Positions 8,956-17,181 of a stretch of DNA of 64,000 nt are shown here, piece after piece; positions within the stretch are counted from its first letter, which is position 1; every line of letters starts with the position of its first letter. The stretch covers positions 47,255-111,254 of the forward strand of contig JADLFU010000066.1 in assembly GCA_020849655.1 (NCBI GenBank), written 5' to 3'. Below the pieces are notes generated by a model that ran no database searches, was not told where the DNA came from, and worked only from the letters and a program-made list of their open reading frames with translations. The stretch is from Polyangiaceae bacterium (GTDB taxonomy: Bacteria > Myxococcota_A > Polyangia > Polyangiales > Polyangiaceae). The translations under genes were made by a program, and so were the position numbers.

Positions 8956-10371
8956 ATGACCCAGCTCAAGATCCTGACGCTCTCGGCGCCCCTCGTGCTC
9001 ACCGTCGCGGCCGCTTGCGGCGGCGGATCCGACAGCGGAGGCGCGGCGGGCGGAGGCGCCGCCGCGACCGCGGGCGATCTGCCCTGCGAGGTCGCCGCGC
9101 TCGTCGCGGCGCGGTGCCAGGAGTGTCACTCGAACCCGCCGACGAACACGGCGCCGGTGCCGCTCGTGACCGCGGCGGACTTCCGCGCGAAGGGGGTCGC
9201 GTCGCCCGCGACGCCGGACGGCGCGGACAAGACGCTCGGCGAGCTCGCGGTGGCGAAGCTCTCCGCGACGACGAACCCGATGCCGCCCGCGCCACGCGCG
9301 CCCGCGACCGACGCGGAGAAGGCCGCGCTGCAGGCGTGGGTCGCCGCCGGGATGCCGCCACGCGCGGCCGGTGAGACGTGCGGCGCGGGACAGGGCGGCG
9401 GCGGGCAAGGCGGCGGCGCGCAGGGAGGTGCCGCCCAGGCGGGCGGCGCGCAGGGTGGGAGCGCGCAGGGTGGGCAGGCCGGCGCGCCGTCGGCGAGCTG
9501 CACCCCCGACATCGTGCTGAAGGCCGCGACGCCATGGACGATGCCGAAGGCGACGGCCGACGAGTACGTCTGCTTCGGCGTCGAGCTGCCCGCGTCGGCG
9601 GAGGACCGCCACGTCACCGCGATCCTGCCGAGGGTCGACAACACGAAGATCGTGCATCACTTGCTGGTGTACCGGGTGGAGGCGAGCGAGAAGATCTCGC
9701 CGACGCCGGCGCCCTGCGCGAACGTCGTCAAGCCGGGCTGGAAGCTCTACTACGCGTGGGGCCCGGGCACCCCGCCCGCCGTGTTGCCCGCAGAGGCTGG
9801 CTACCGGATGCCAGGCGGGCAGAGCTCTCACTACATCGTCAACATCCACTACTCGAACCTCACCCACCTCGACGGCGAGCGCGACGCGACCGAGATCGAT
9901 CTCTGCAGCGGGCCGCCGCGCCAGTACGACGCCGACGTGCTCGCGGTCGGGTCGACGGACTTCGATCTGCCCGCGCACGCCGAGTCCACGATAGAGTGCT
10001 CGACGAAGGCCGCCATCATCCCGTCGACGGCCCCGTACCACGTGTTCCAGACCTGGCCCCACATGCACCTGCTCGGCACGCACCTGTCGACGGAGATCCG
10101 CCACGCGGACGGCACGTCGACGCCCGTCACCGATCGCCCGTACGACTTCTACAGCCAGATCACCTACCCGCTCGCGCTCACCGTCGACAAGACCGACACT
10201 TTCATCACGCGCTGCACGTGGAACAACACCACCGCGTCGAAGGTCTCCTTCGGCGAGAACACGGCGCAGGAGATGTGCTTCAACTTCCTCTCGTATTACC
10301 CCGCGCCGCCCCCCGGGGCGACGTGGGCCTGGATCGCCCCCTCTGCCCTCGCGACCTGCAAGAAACAGTGA
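8956..10371 (+). CDS. Lipoprotein: cytochrome-c-like module fused to copper type II ascorbate-dependent monooxygenase-like domain
   Basis: A 471-residue protein: lipobox-like AAAC, one haem-binding motif CQECH (Cys54-His58) in a PSCyt-like helical domain, a Gly/Ala/Gln linker (about 140-175), then a PHM/DBH-like domain. Copper-ligand motifs are visible: HH at 234-235, NIHY, HMH at 369-371, and the Met ligand in QEMC (Met440). In the family these bind CuH and CuM and hydroxylate C-H bonds; the bacterial substrate is not known. The next gene's GTG overlaps the stop as GTGA, so they were probably coupled. The ribosome site is weak. Confidence 0.85.
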   Translation: MTQLKILTLSAPLVLTVAAACGGGSDSGGAAGGGAAATAGDLPCEVAALVAARCQECHSNPPTNTAPVPLVTAADFRAKGVASPATPDGADKTLGELAVAKLSATTNPMPPAPRAPATDAEKAALQAWVAAGMPPRAAGETCGAGQGGGGQGGGAQGGAAQAGGAQGGSAQGGQAGAPSASCTPDIVLKAATPWTMPKATADEYVCFGVELPASAEDRHVTAILPRVDNTKIVHHLLVYRVEASEKISPTPAPCANVVKPGWKLYYAWGPGTPPAVLPAEAGYRMPGGQSSHYIVNIHYSNLTHLDGERDATEIDLCSGPPRQYDADVLAVGSTDFDLPAHAESTIECSTKAAIIPSTAPYHVFQTWPHMHLLGTHLSTEIRHADGTSTPVTDRPYDFYSQITYPLALTVDKTDTFITRCTWNNTTASKVSFGENTAQEMCFNFLSYYPAPPPGATWAWIAPSALATCKKQ

Positions 10372-10495
10372 AGGCGCGCCCGGGGCGCCTCCGCACGTCG
10401 CGCGCGCGCTCGTCGTCTCGCTCGGGATCGCCGCCGCCGGCCTCGGCGCCGCCGTCGCGCTGAGGCCCGCGCCGTCGCCCCCGCCCGCGCCCGGC

Positions 10496-11407
10496 GTGTC
10501 CGGGAGCGCCGCGGGGGATGACTTCCCCGAGGCGACTGGCGAGGCCCAGGCGCCGCTGCGCGAGCCGCTGGTGCTCACCGCCGACGAGCAGCGCCGCGGG
10601 ATGGGGGAGTGCGCGACGCCCGATCCGGGCAGGGGCGACTACGGCGATCCGGGGACGCTGCCGGGCGGGGGACACATCGTCATCCCGCGGAGCGGCGGGC
10701 ACGACGACTCGCTCGGGTTCGACGTGGTGCTTCACTTTCATGGCTTCCCTGCGATGCGCAAGAGCGTCGTGCGCGCGCGCACCGGCGTCGTCCTCGCCGG
10801 CTATGACTGGGGGACGGGCAGCGGGGCCTACGAGGCGCGCGCCGAGCCCGGCCGGATGTTCGAGGCCCTCACGACGGACGTCACCCGCGCGCTGCGGGCG
10901 CACACGGGTGACGAGCGGGCGCACGTCCGTCACCTCGCGCTCTCGGGCTGGAGCGCGGGCTACGGCGCGGTGAGCGCGCTCTTGCGCAAGGGCGACTCGG
11001 GCGTCGACGCGGTCGTGCTGCTCGACGGGTTCCACGCGAGCTACGGCCCCGGCGCGCGGGGCGACAGGGTCGACACCACGGCGCACGCCGCGATCGTCGC
11101 GTTCGCGGAGCGCGCCGCGCACGGCGAGAAGACCTTCTACTTCACCCACAGCGCGATCCAGACGACTGGCTACGCCTCGACGACCGAGGTGGCGGCGCTG
11201 CTGGCGTCGCGGCTGGGCGTCACGCTCACCCAGGCCGAGGGGACGGACGATCCGCTCGGCCTGCGCGCGTTCGCCGACGTCCGGGGGTTTCACTTGCGGA
11301 GCTTCAAGGGCGACGACAAGCGAGCGCACTGTGATCACCTGCGCCACGCGACCGCGGCCATCCGGGACGTGCTCGTGCCCGCGTGGCAGACCCCGGCGCC
11401 CGGGTAG
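10496..11407 (+). CDS. Alpha/beta-hydrolase-like protein; N-terminus separated by an apparent frameshift
   Basis: From the GTG at 10496, 303 residues. HFHGF and the nucleophile-elbow-like LSGWSAGYGA indicate an alpha/beta-hydrolase fold; substrate unknown. The coding frame continues upstream to about 10382 and encodes a clear hydrophobic helix (ALVVSLGIAAAGLGAAVAL) but has no start codon. A GTG at 10368 overlaps the previous stop as GTGA, one base out of frame. Adding one base in the CCCGGGG tract at 10379-10385 would join them and give a normal membrane-anchored N-terminus. I think the true gene starts at 10368 and is either mutated or mis-sequenced. Confidence 0.7.
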   Translation: MSGSAAGDDFPEATGEAQAPLREPLVLTADEQRRGMGECATPDPGRGDYGDPGTLPGGGHIVIPRSGGHDDSLGFDVVLHFHGFPAMRKSVVRARTGVVLAGYDWGTGSGAYEARAEPGRMFEALTTDVTRALRAHTGDERAHVRHLALSGWSAGYGAVSALLRKGDSGVDAVVLLDGFHASYGPGARGDRVDTTAHAAIVAFAERAAHGEKTFYFTHSAIQTTGYASTTEVAALLASRLGVTLTQAEGTDDPLGLRAFADVRGFHLRSFKGDDKRAHCDHLRHATAAIRDVLVPAWQTPAPG

Positions 11408-11417
11408 CTCGGTCAGC

Positions 11418-12416
11418 TCAGCGACAGCCGAGCGCGGCCGCCGCCACCTCGTCGCCCTTGCCGCAGAACGCGAGCGCGAAGACCTTGCAGGAGACGACGT
11501 GGGTGCTGCCGCAGTAGGGGCCGATGCCCGTCCCCGTGCGCGAGGGGGTGTACGGGACGTACCCGGTGCCGGAGCACGCGCCGATGGCGAGGCCGCTGCA
11601 CGCGGGCTCGAAGGTCATCGCGGCCGGGCTCTCCTTGCCGTCGCAGTCGTAGTCGAACGAGACGTTCGCGGGAGCGCCGGGCAGCGCGTAGGGCGCGCCG
11701 AAATAGGCGGTCTGCCCCGGGAAGACGTCCTTGTTGCCGTCATGACAGTCATCGGCCTCGAGGACCCATTTCGCCGTGGGCTCCTCGGGGGGCTGGGTGC
11801 AGGAGTCCTGGCTGCCGAGCAGCGGGGTGCCGTGCCCGTCCTTGTCGACGTCGCGGTACCAGGTCTTCATGGTGCAGCCGCCCCCGCCTGCCTGACCTGC
11901 GCCGCCCTGACCTGCGCCGCCCTGGCCGGCGCCGCCCTGACCTGCGCCGCCCTGACCTGCCCCGCCCTGGCCGGCCCCGCCCTGGCCGGCCCCGCCCTGA
12001 CCCGCTCCGCCCTGGCCGGCCCCGCCCTGACTTGTGCCGCCCTGGCCGGCCCCGCCCTGACCCGCTCCGCCCTGGCCGGCCCCGCCTTGACCTGCGCCCG
12101 CCTGCCCCGAGTCTCCGGCCTGCCCCGCGCCCGCCTGTCCGGCGGCTCCGCCTTGACCCGCGCTCGGCTGGCCTGCTTGTCCGGCCGATCCACCCAGCCC
12201 CGCGCTCGGCTGGCCTCCTTGACCCGCGCCCCCCTGCCCGGCCCCCACCTGACCGCCGCCGCCGCGCCCCGCAGCCTGGCTGCCCGCAGTGCCCTGGCTC
12301 GCGCCGGCAGCGCCGACGGGGGCGGCCGCGTAGTCGTCGAAGTCGTAGGAGCCCGTGAGCGCGCACCCGGCGGACCCGAGCAGCACAGTGATCGCCAGCG
12401 CGTGGACGGACCTCAT
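11418..12416 (-). CDS. Lipoprotein with AGQGG-repeat linker and MopE-like metal-binding motifs
   Basis: A 332-residue protein: lipobox SAGC (Cys18), a very long Gly/Gln/Ala linker (about 45-180) with at least 13 tandem AGQGG-type units, then a Cys-rich domain containing DVDKDGHGT, DDCHDGNKDVFPG and YDCDG, the pattern of MopE-like putative metal-binding modules, and a further region with six Cys. Probably surface exposed. The ATG overlaps the upstream TPR/PEGA stop as ATGA. It is third gene after a kinase and a TPR/PEGA gene, mirroring the set at 438-4830. It is convergent with the hydrolase gene ending at 11407. Confidence 0.85.
   Translation of the reverse strand: MRSVHALAITVLLGSAGCALTGSYDFDDYAAAPVGAAGASQGTAGSQAAGRGGGGQVGAGQGGAGQGGQPSAGLGGSAGQAGQPSAGQGGAAGQAGAGQAGDSGQAGAGQGGAGQGGAGQGGAGQGGTSQGGAGQGGAGQGGAGQGGAGQGGAGQGGAGQGGAGQGGAGQGGAGQAGGGGCTMKTWYRDVDKDGHGTPLLGSQDSCTQPPEEPTAKWVLEADDCHDGNKDVFPGQTAYFGAPYALPGAPANVSFDYDCDGKESPAAMTFEPACSGLAIGACSGTGYVPYTPSRTGTGIGPYCGSTHVVSCKVFALAFCGKGDEVAAAALGCR
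11892..12086 (-). repeat. Coding minisatellite, 13 tandem 15-bp units
   Basis: Thirteen adjacent 15-base units encode AGQGG repeats in the lipoprotein linker. On the plus strand they begin CTGACC or CTGGCC and end CCGCC. Third and first codon positions vary between units, so the array is not freshly amplified. The length could change by slippage without breaking the frame. Confidence 0.9.
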
Positions 12417-13420
12417 GGGAGCGCTCCCTTCACGGACAGTGTGGCCGCGCCGGGGGCAGCGTGCACGCCCAGCGCCGTGCGCGCCTCGCCCGAGGGCCCG
12501 CGCCGGAGGATGAGGTACGTCCCCACCCCCACGCCGACCAGCCCCACGGCCCAGAGCGCTGTGTTGACCTTCAACAGTGACTTGCCGCTGCTGGCGGCGT
12601 CGAGGCCCTGCTGATCGCAGACGCGACCGCCCTTGTCACAGTGATCGTCGACGGTGCCTTGCTTCGACGAGAGCATCAGCCCCGTGATCCCGGCGCCGAC
12701 CAAGCCGAGCGCGCCGACCCCGGCGACGGCGTAGCCCGTCGTGCGAGAGGGGTGCGCAGACGGGGGCGAAGGTGGCGGCTCGGCCGCTGACGCCGCGGGC
12801 TCCACCTGCGCAGGCGCCGAGGAGGAGGCGGGGGCAGGGGCAGCTGCGATCGCCGCGCCGGGCGCGACCTCGATCGAGCGTGACTCCCCGACCACCAAGG
12901 AGACGCGCGCCTCGGCGTCCTTGTGGCTCGGCGCGCGCGCGACGATCACGTGCTCGCCCGGGTCGACCGGCAGCGCCACGTCGAGCCCCGCCGCGCGCAG
13001 CTCCACGCCGTCACGCACGACCACGGTGCCAGGAGGGGCGGCCTTCTTCAGGCGGATGGTCAGCTTGGGGAGCTTCTTCTCGAGCGCGGCGAGCCGCTGA
13101 CGCGCGATGGGCAGGCGATCGTCGGTGAGCTTGCCGGCGGACGTCAGCGTGTCGACGAGGCGCTGCCAGCGCTCGTGGGCGGAGGCCACGCGCCCTCGCC
13201 CCTCCTCGCACTCCGCGAGGTTGAAGAGCGTGCCGGGGGCCGGATCGAGGCGCAGGCTCTCGGCGAGCTTGGGGCAGGCGGCGTCGAAGTTCTTCTGCTT
13301 CAGGAGCGCGCGCGCCTCGCGGAAGAGCGCGTCGGCCGCCGCGGGATCCCTCGTGTCGGCGAGCGCGGGGCCCCCGACCACGATCAAGGACAGCGGGAGC
13401 CACGTGAAGCGCCGAGTCAT
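12413..13420 (-). CDS. Periplasmic TPR/PEGA-type protein with C-terminal membrane hairpin (second copy)
   Basis: A 335-residue protein with signal peptide (ends ALAD, about 22), TPR-like helices (ADALFREARALLKQKNFDAA, about 30-110), a PEGA-like segment (VVVRDGVELRAAG, VDPGEHVIVARAPSHK), a Pro/Ala/Ser linker, then two membrane helices around a loop with two Cys (CDKGGRVC). Same plan as 3859-4830 but clearly diverged. It lies 4 bases after the kinase stop; a GTG start at 13441 would overlap the kinase gene and lengthen the n-region, so I prefer ATG 13420. The lipoprotein gene follows with an ATGA overlap. Confidence 0.82.
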   Translation of the reverse strand: MTRRFTWLPLSLIVVGGPALADTRDPAAADALFREARALLKQKNFDAACPKLAESLRLDPAPGTLFNLAECEEGRGRVASAHERWQRLVDTLTSAGKLTDDRLPIARQRLAALEKKLPKLTIRLKKAAPPGTVVVRDGVELRAAGLDVALPVDPGEHVIVARAPSHKDAEARVSLVVGESRSIEVAPGAAIAAAPAPASSSAPAQVEPAASAAEPPPSPPSAHPSRTTGYAVAGVGALGLVGAGITGLMLSSKQGTVDDHCDKGGRVCDQQGLDAASSGKSLLKVNTALWAVGLVGVGVGTYLILRRGPSGEARTALGVHAAPGAATLSVKGALP

Positions 13421-13424
13421 CGGC

Positions 13425-14867
13425 TCAGTTTCTTGACTCACCCGGGTCGCGACGTCCAGCGGGCAGAGGCGCGGGCACCGGGGGTGTGGGCTTCGTGGGC
13501 TGCCTGGGCTCGGCGCGCCTGGGCTCGGCGCGCCTGGGCGGCGGCGCGCTCGACGGTGACGCGCTCGGCGCCTCGGTCGACGGAGGCGGCGTGACGATCG
13601 GGGGAGCCGCGCTCATCGTCGCGGCGGGCGGCCCTGCGGACGCGGGCGCGGCAGATCCGGCGGGCGCCGGCGCGTCGGACCGCAGCGCCAGCGTCAGCCC
13701 CAGGGCGGCGAGCAGCGCGAGCGCGACGAGCGCGGCGACCACGCCGCGCCGACCGAACGCCCGCGGGGCCACGAGCTCGGTGAGGTCGACCTCTGACGAG
13801 ACTCCCCGTGACGACGCGAGCGTCTCCGTCGCCTCGGGGGTGTCCGGCGCGCGCGGCTGGCGCGTGGTCGCTGGCCCGGGCATCGGCGCCGAGACGACGG
13901 CGCTCGTGGCGCTCGCGAACGACGAGCGCGGCGGCGGCGGCGGCGGCACGAACCCGGCGGGGGACGGCTTCGGTGGCACGAACACCGCGCTCGACGCGGC
14001 CGCCGCGCGCAGCGCCTGGCGCATCTCCTCCGCGGACGCCCACCGGTCGGCGGGATCGAACGCGAGCGCGCGGTCGACGACCGCCACGATGGGCGCGGGC
14101 ACGCCGGGCGCGACGGTCGCGAGCGAGCGCGCGCGCTGGGTCATCACTTGCACGAGCAGCGCCGAGACCGTGGGCACGTCGTGCACGAGCTTGCCGCTGA
14201 TCAAGTAGAAGAGCGTCGCGCCCGTCGACCAGAGATCGGTGCGCGCGCCGACGGCGCCCCGCTCTCCGCGCGCCTGCTCGGGCGGCATGAACGCAGGCGT
14301 GCCGAGGCTCGAGCCGCTCTGCGTCGACGAGACGCCCGCGCCGGTGACCTCGTCGATGCGGGCGATGCCGAAGTCGAGCACCTTCGTCTCGCCGTCGACC
14401 GTGAGGAAGATGTTCTCGGGCTTGATGTCGCGGTGGACCATCCCTCGCCGGTGCCCCGCCTCGAGCACGGCGAGCACGGCGTCGGTCACCGCGAGCGCGT
14501 CGCCGAGCGCGAGGTGGCCGTCGAGGCGGTCGCAGCGCGCGTCGGCCGTCTCGCCCTCGAGCAGCTCCATCACCAGGAAGGGCACGCCGTCGATCGCGCC
14601 GTCATCGAGCACCGAGACCGCGCCCGGGTGCTCGACGAGGTTCGCCGCGTAGCCCTCCCGCACGAACCGCTGCACGACGTGCGGCACGACGGCGAGGTGC
14701 GGGTGCAGGAGCTTGATGGCGACGCGCTTGCCGTTGCGGTGCCGCGCCGCGTACACCGCTGCCATCCCCCCGACGCCGAGCACCGCCTCGAGCTGCCACT
14801 TGCCGTCGATGACCGTGTGGAGACGGTCTCGAGCCATCGGCAAGAGGGGGTTCTCGAGCTCCGTCAT
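13425..14867 (-). CDS. Membrane-anchored Ser/Thr protein kinase (second copy)
   Basis: A 480-residue kinase: loop GVGGMA (31-36), Lys52 in VAIK, HRDIKPEN (145-152), DFG (165-167) and a PPEQ activation motif, all intact. A Pro-rich juxtamembrane stretch follows, then one membrane helix (VVAALVALALLAALGLTLAL, about 385-405) and a Pro/Ala tail with Arg/Glu-Pro repeats (RRAEPRRAEPR) on the far side. It heads an operon with the TPR/PEGA gene (4-base gap) and the AGQGG lipoprotein. A second ATG at codon 11 is a possible start. The target is unknown; the gene order suggests control of, or by, the two secreted partners. Confidence 0.9.
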   Translation of the reverse strand: MTELENPLLPMARDRLHTVIDGKWQLEAVLGVGGMAAVYAARHRNGKRVAIKLLHPHLAVVPHVVQRFVREGYAANLVEHPGAVSVLDDGAIDGVPFLVMELLEGETADARCDRLDGHLALGDALAVTDAVLAVLEAGHRRGMVHRDIKPENIFLTVDGETKVLDFGIARIDEVTGAGVSSTQSGSSLGTPAFMPPEQARGERGAVGARTDLWSTGATLFYLISGKLVHDVPTVSALLVQVMTQRARSLATVAPGVPAPIVAVVDRALAFDPADRWASAEEMRQALRAAAASSAVFVPPKPSPAGFVPPPPPPRSSFASATSAVVSAPMPGPATTRQPRAPDTPEATETLASSRGVSSEVDLTELVAPRAFGRRGVVAALVALALLAALGLTLALRSDAPAPAGSAAPASAGPPAATMSAAPPIVTPPPSTEAPSASPSSAPPPRRAEPRRAEPRQPTKPTPPVPAPLPAGRRDPGESRN

Positions 14868-14947
14868 GCGAGCCTGGGCGGCGAGGACAAGCGCCCCAGG
14901 ATACGGGAGAGCGCGGCCGGATCCTAGCCGCGCGCGCGCCGGGCGGG

Positions 14948-14966
14948 CCGACGTGAGGTACGTCGG
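14948..14966 (-). terminator. Hairpin after the HEAT-cyclophilin gene
   Basis: Perfect 7-bp stem CCGACGT / ACGTCGG with a 5-base loop, 7 bases past the stop at 14974. No U-tract is seen, as is common at this GC content. It could act as a terminator between this gene and the kinase operon. Confidence 0.4.
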
Positions 14967-14973
14967 GCTCGGT

Positions 14974-17118
14974 TCAGCGGGGCAGCAGCGTCGCCTTGCG
15001 GACGAGATCGCCCTCCGCGACGGCGCTCCAGTCGCCCGAGGCGCGGCCGATGAGCGCGTAGCGGCCGTCGAGGTGGGGCACGCGAGAGAGGGCGACGAAG
15101 ATCTGGCTCGATCCCGTGTCGCGCCCCGCGAGCGCCACGCCGACGGAGAGCGGCTCGAAGGGCGCAGGGGAGGTCTCGCAGCGCAGCGGCTCCTCGCCCG
15201 CGCCGCCGGTGCCGTCCCCGGCGCGATCGCCGAGCTGCACGACGAACCCGGGCACGACCCGGTGCACCGCGACGCCGTCGTAGAACCCCGCCGCGACGAG
15301 CCGCGTGACGCGCGCGACCGCGGCCGGCGCGGCCCCAGGATCGAGCTCGAGCACCAGCGCGCCGGCGTCCGTGTCGAGCGCGATGCGGGCGCCCATCCGC
15401 GCCCCGTCGAGGTCTGCTGCGGCGCGCTCGTGGGGTACGGCCGGACACGACGCGGCCTTGTCACCGAGCGCGACGAGGGCCCGCTCCGCGTGCGCGCGCA
15501 GCGTCGGCCACGGGCTCTTGCAGAGCTCCACGAGCCGCGGCCTCGCGACCTCGAGCCGCACGGCGCCGGCCGCAGAGGCGAGCGCCGCGATCGTCTCGCC
15601 GTCATCCGGCGCCCACGCGCGATCGAGCGCCCGCTGGAGCGCGGCCTGCGGGTCGGCCGCCGGCGCGCCGCGCCGCGCCGGGCGGATGGACGCCGTCACG
15701 AGCTCGGGGCGGAGCGCGAGCGTCTCCGCCGCCGCCGCGACCGTGCCCGCGTGCGGCTGGTCGAGGCCCCACGCGACGAGCTCCCGCGCGGCCTCCACCT
15801 CTCGGTGCGTGCCCACGAGCCCGAGCGCCGCCGCGCGGACCCGCGCCGACGACGAGCGCACGAGCGCGTCCAGGATCGCCGCGCGCTCCCTCCCCTTGAT
15901 GGGCTTCCTCCCGAGCACGGCGAGGCGGGCGAGCTCGCGCGGCTCCGACGACGCGCCCGCCGCGCACGCGACCACCCGCGGATCGCCGGGATCGTTCGCG
16001 AGGCGCGCGGCGGCCTCGCACCTCAGCCGCTCGACACGACGCCGCAGGGACGGCGGCGCGGCCTCGTCGACGGGCAGCTTCGCGATCGCGTCGAGCTGGC
16101 GCGCGGCGCTCGAGACGGGCGGGTGCGCGATCGACTCCACCGCGGTGAGCAGCGGCCCAAAGCTCGCGCCGACCAGTGACGAGCGAGAGACGGGATCGGC
16201 GCCCGGAAGCAGCGACGAGAGAGAGCGCGCGAGCTCCTCCTGACCCGGCGCGCCGAGACGCGCGAGCGACCGCGCGGCCTCGGCCCGCTCCGCGGCGGAG
16301 AAATCGGACGAGCCGAGCACCGCGCCGAGGCGCGCCGACCCGTCCGGGCCCGTGCGGCCGAGGGCGCGGACCGCGAACACGCGCGACGGCGTGGAGGGGC
16401 GCGCGAGCTGCGCCTCCGCGAGGTCCCTCACGCGCGCCGCGACGCCGCCGTCCTGATCGGTGCGCGAGAACGGAAAGAGCGCCTCGGCGTGCTCCGCGGC
16501 CGCCTTCGTCAGCGCCACGATCGACTCCTCGGAGAGCCTCCGTGACTCGGCGACGTCACCGAGCGCGAGGCACGCCGCCTTCGCGCGCGCGGGCTCGCCC
16601 GACGTCCACGCGGCGAGCGTCGCCTCCGCGTCGTGCGTGGCGCAGCGACCGAGCGCCCGCGCGATCGCCGAGACGGCCTCGTCGGCGGACGCGTCCGGGG
16701 CCGCGGCCCGCGCGACGAGCGCGCGCGTCACGCCGTCGCGGTCGAGCGCGCAGGTCTCGCCGAGGCCGTACGCCACACGCGACAGCACCTCGGCGTCCCC
16801 GTCGGACAGCATGCGCAGGAGCCGCTTCTCCGCGTCGGGCGACCCGATCCGCGAGAGCGCCCGGGCGACGGCGCGGCGCTCGTCGAGCCGCTGGCTCGCG
16901 AGCAGTCCATCCGTGACCGCGGCCGCGTCCCTGCGGCTCTCGGCCCGCGCCGCCGCCACGACCCCGGACGAGGCGGGCGCCGACGACGACGCGCTCGCGG
17001 ACGGCGCGGGCGCCTGCTCGCTCTTCGCCCGCGCGCCGCACCCGGACGCGAGCAGGAGGATCATCGACCACTCGCCGCGCACGGCTCGCTGTAGCACGCG
17101 CCGACGCTCGCTCGCCAC
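14974..17118 (-). CDS. Lipoprotein-like HEAT-repeat protein fused to a cyclophilin-type peptidyl-prolyl isomerase domain
   Basis: A 714-residue protein. The N-terminus has a basic segment and a short hydrophobic run ending ASGC, a likely lipobox. About 60-540 is a long HEAT-like helical array (RRAVARALSRIGSPDAEKRL and similar). The last 160 residues are cyclophilin-like: HRVVPGFVVQ keeps the catalytic Arg, Phe and Gln, and SSQIF keeps the core Phe, but the usual Trp and His near LDG are His and Tyr, so isomerase activity is uncertain. The start is GTG at 17118; an ATG at 17064 would drop the basic n-region. Likely a periplasmic folding factor or scaffold. Confidence 0.82.
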   Translation of the reverse strand: MASERRRVLQRAVRGEWSMILLLASGCGARAKSEQAPAPSASASSSAPASSGVVAAARAESRRDAAAVTDGLLASQRLDERRAVARALSRIGSPDAEKRLLRMLSDGDAEVLSRVAYGLGETCALDRDGVTRALVARAAAPDASADEAVSAIARALGRCATHDAEATLAAWTSGEPARAKAACLALGDVAESRRLSEESIVALTKAAAEHAEALFPFSRTDQDGGVAARVRDLAEAQLARPSTPSRVFAVRALGRTGPDGSARLGAVLGSSDFSAAERAEAARSLARLGAPGQEELARSLSSLLPGADPVSRSSLVGASFGPLLTAVESIAHPPVSSAARQLDAIAKLPVDEAAPPSLRRRVERLRCEAAARLANDPGDPRVVACAAGASSEPRELARLAVLGRKPIKGRERAAILDALVRSSSARVRAAALGLVGTHREVEAARELVAWGLDQPHAGTVAAAAETLALRPELVTASIRPARRGAPAADPQAALQRALDRAWAPDDGETIAALASAAGAVRLEVARPRLVELCKSPWPTLRAHAERALVALGDKAASCPAVPHERAAADLDGARMGARIALDTDAGALVLELDPGAAPAAVARVTRLVAAGFYDGVAVHRVVPGFVVQLGDRAGDGTGGAGEEPLRCETSPAPFEPLSVGVALAGRDTGSSQIFVALSRVPHLDGRYALIGRASGDWSAVAEGDLVRKATLLPR

Positions 17119-17181
17119 CGCGCGCGCGGGCCGCCTTTTGTCGTGACGCGCGGCGGGGCGCGGCTACCTTCGCCGGCGCCG

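Noticed and set aside
11892..12086. CRISPR-like regular repeats
   Set aside because: Tandem 15-bp units without spacers, in frame within a lipoprotein linker.
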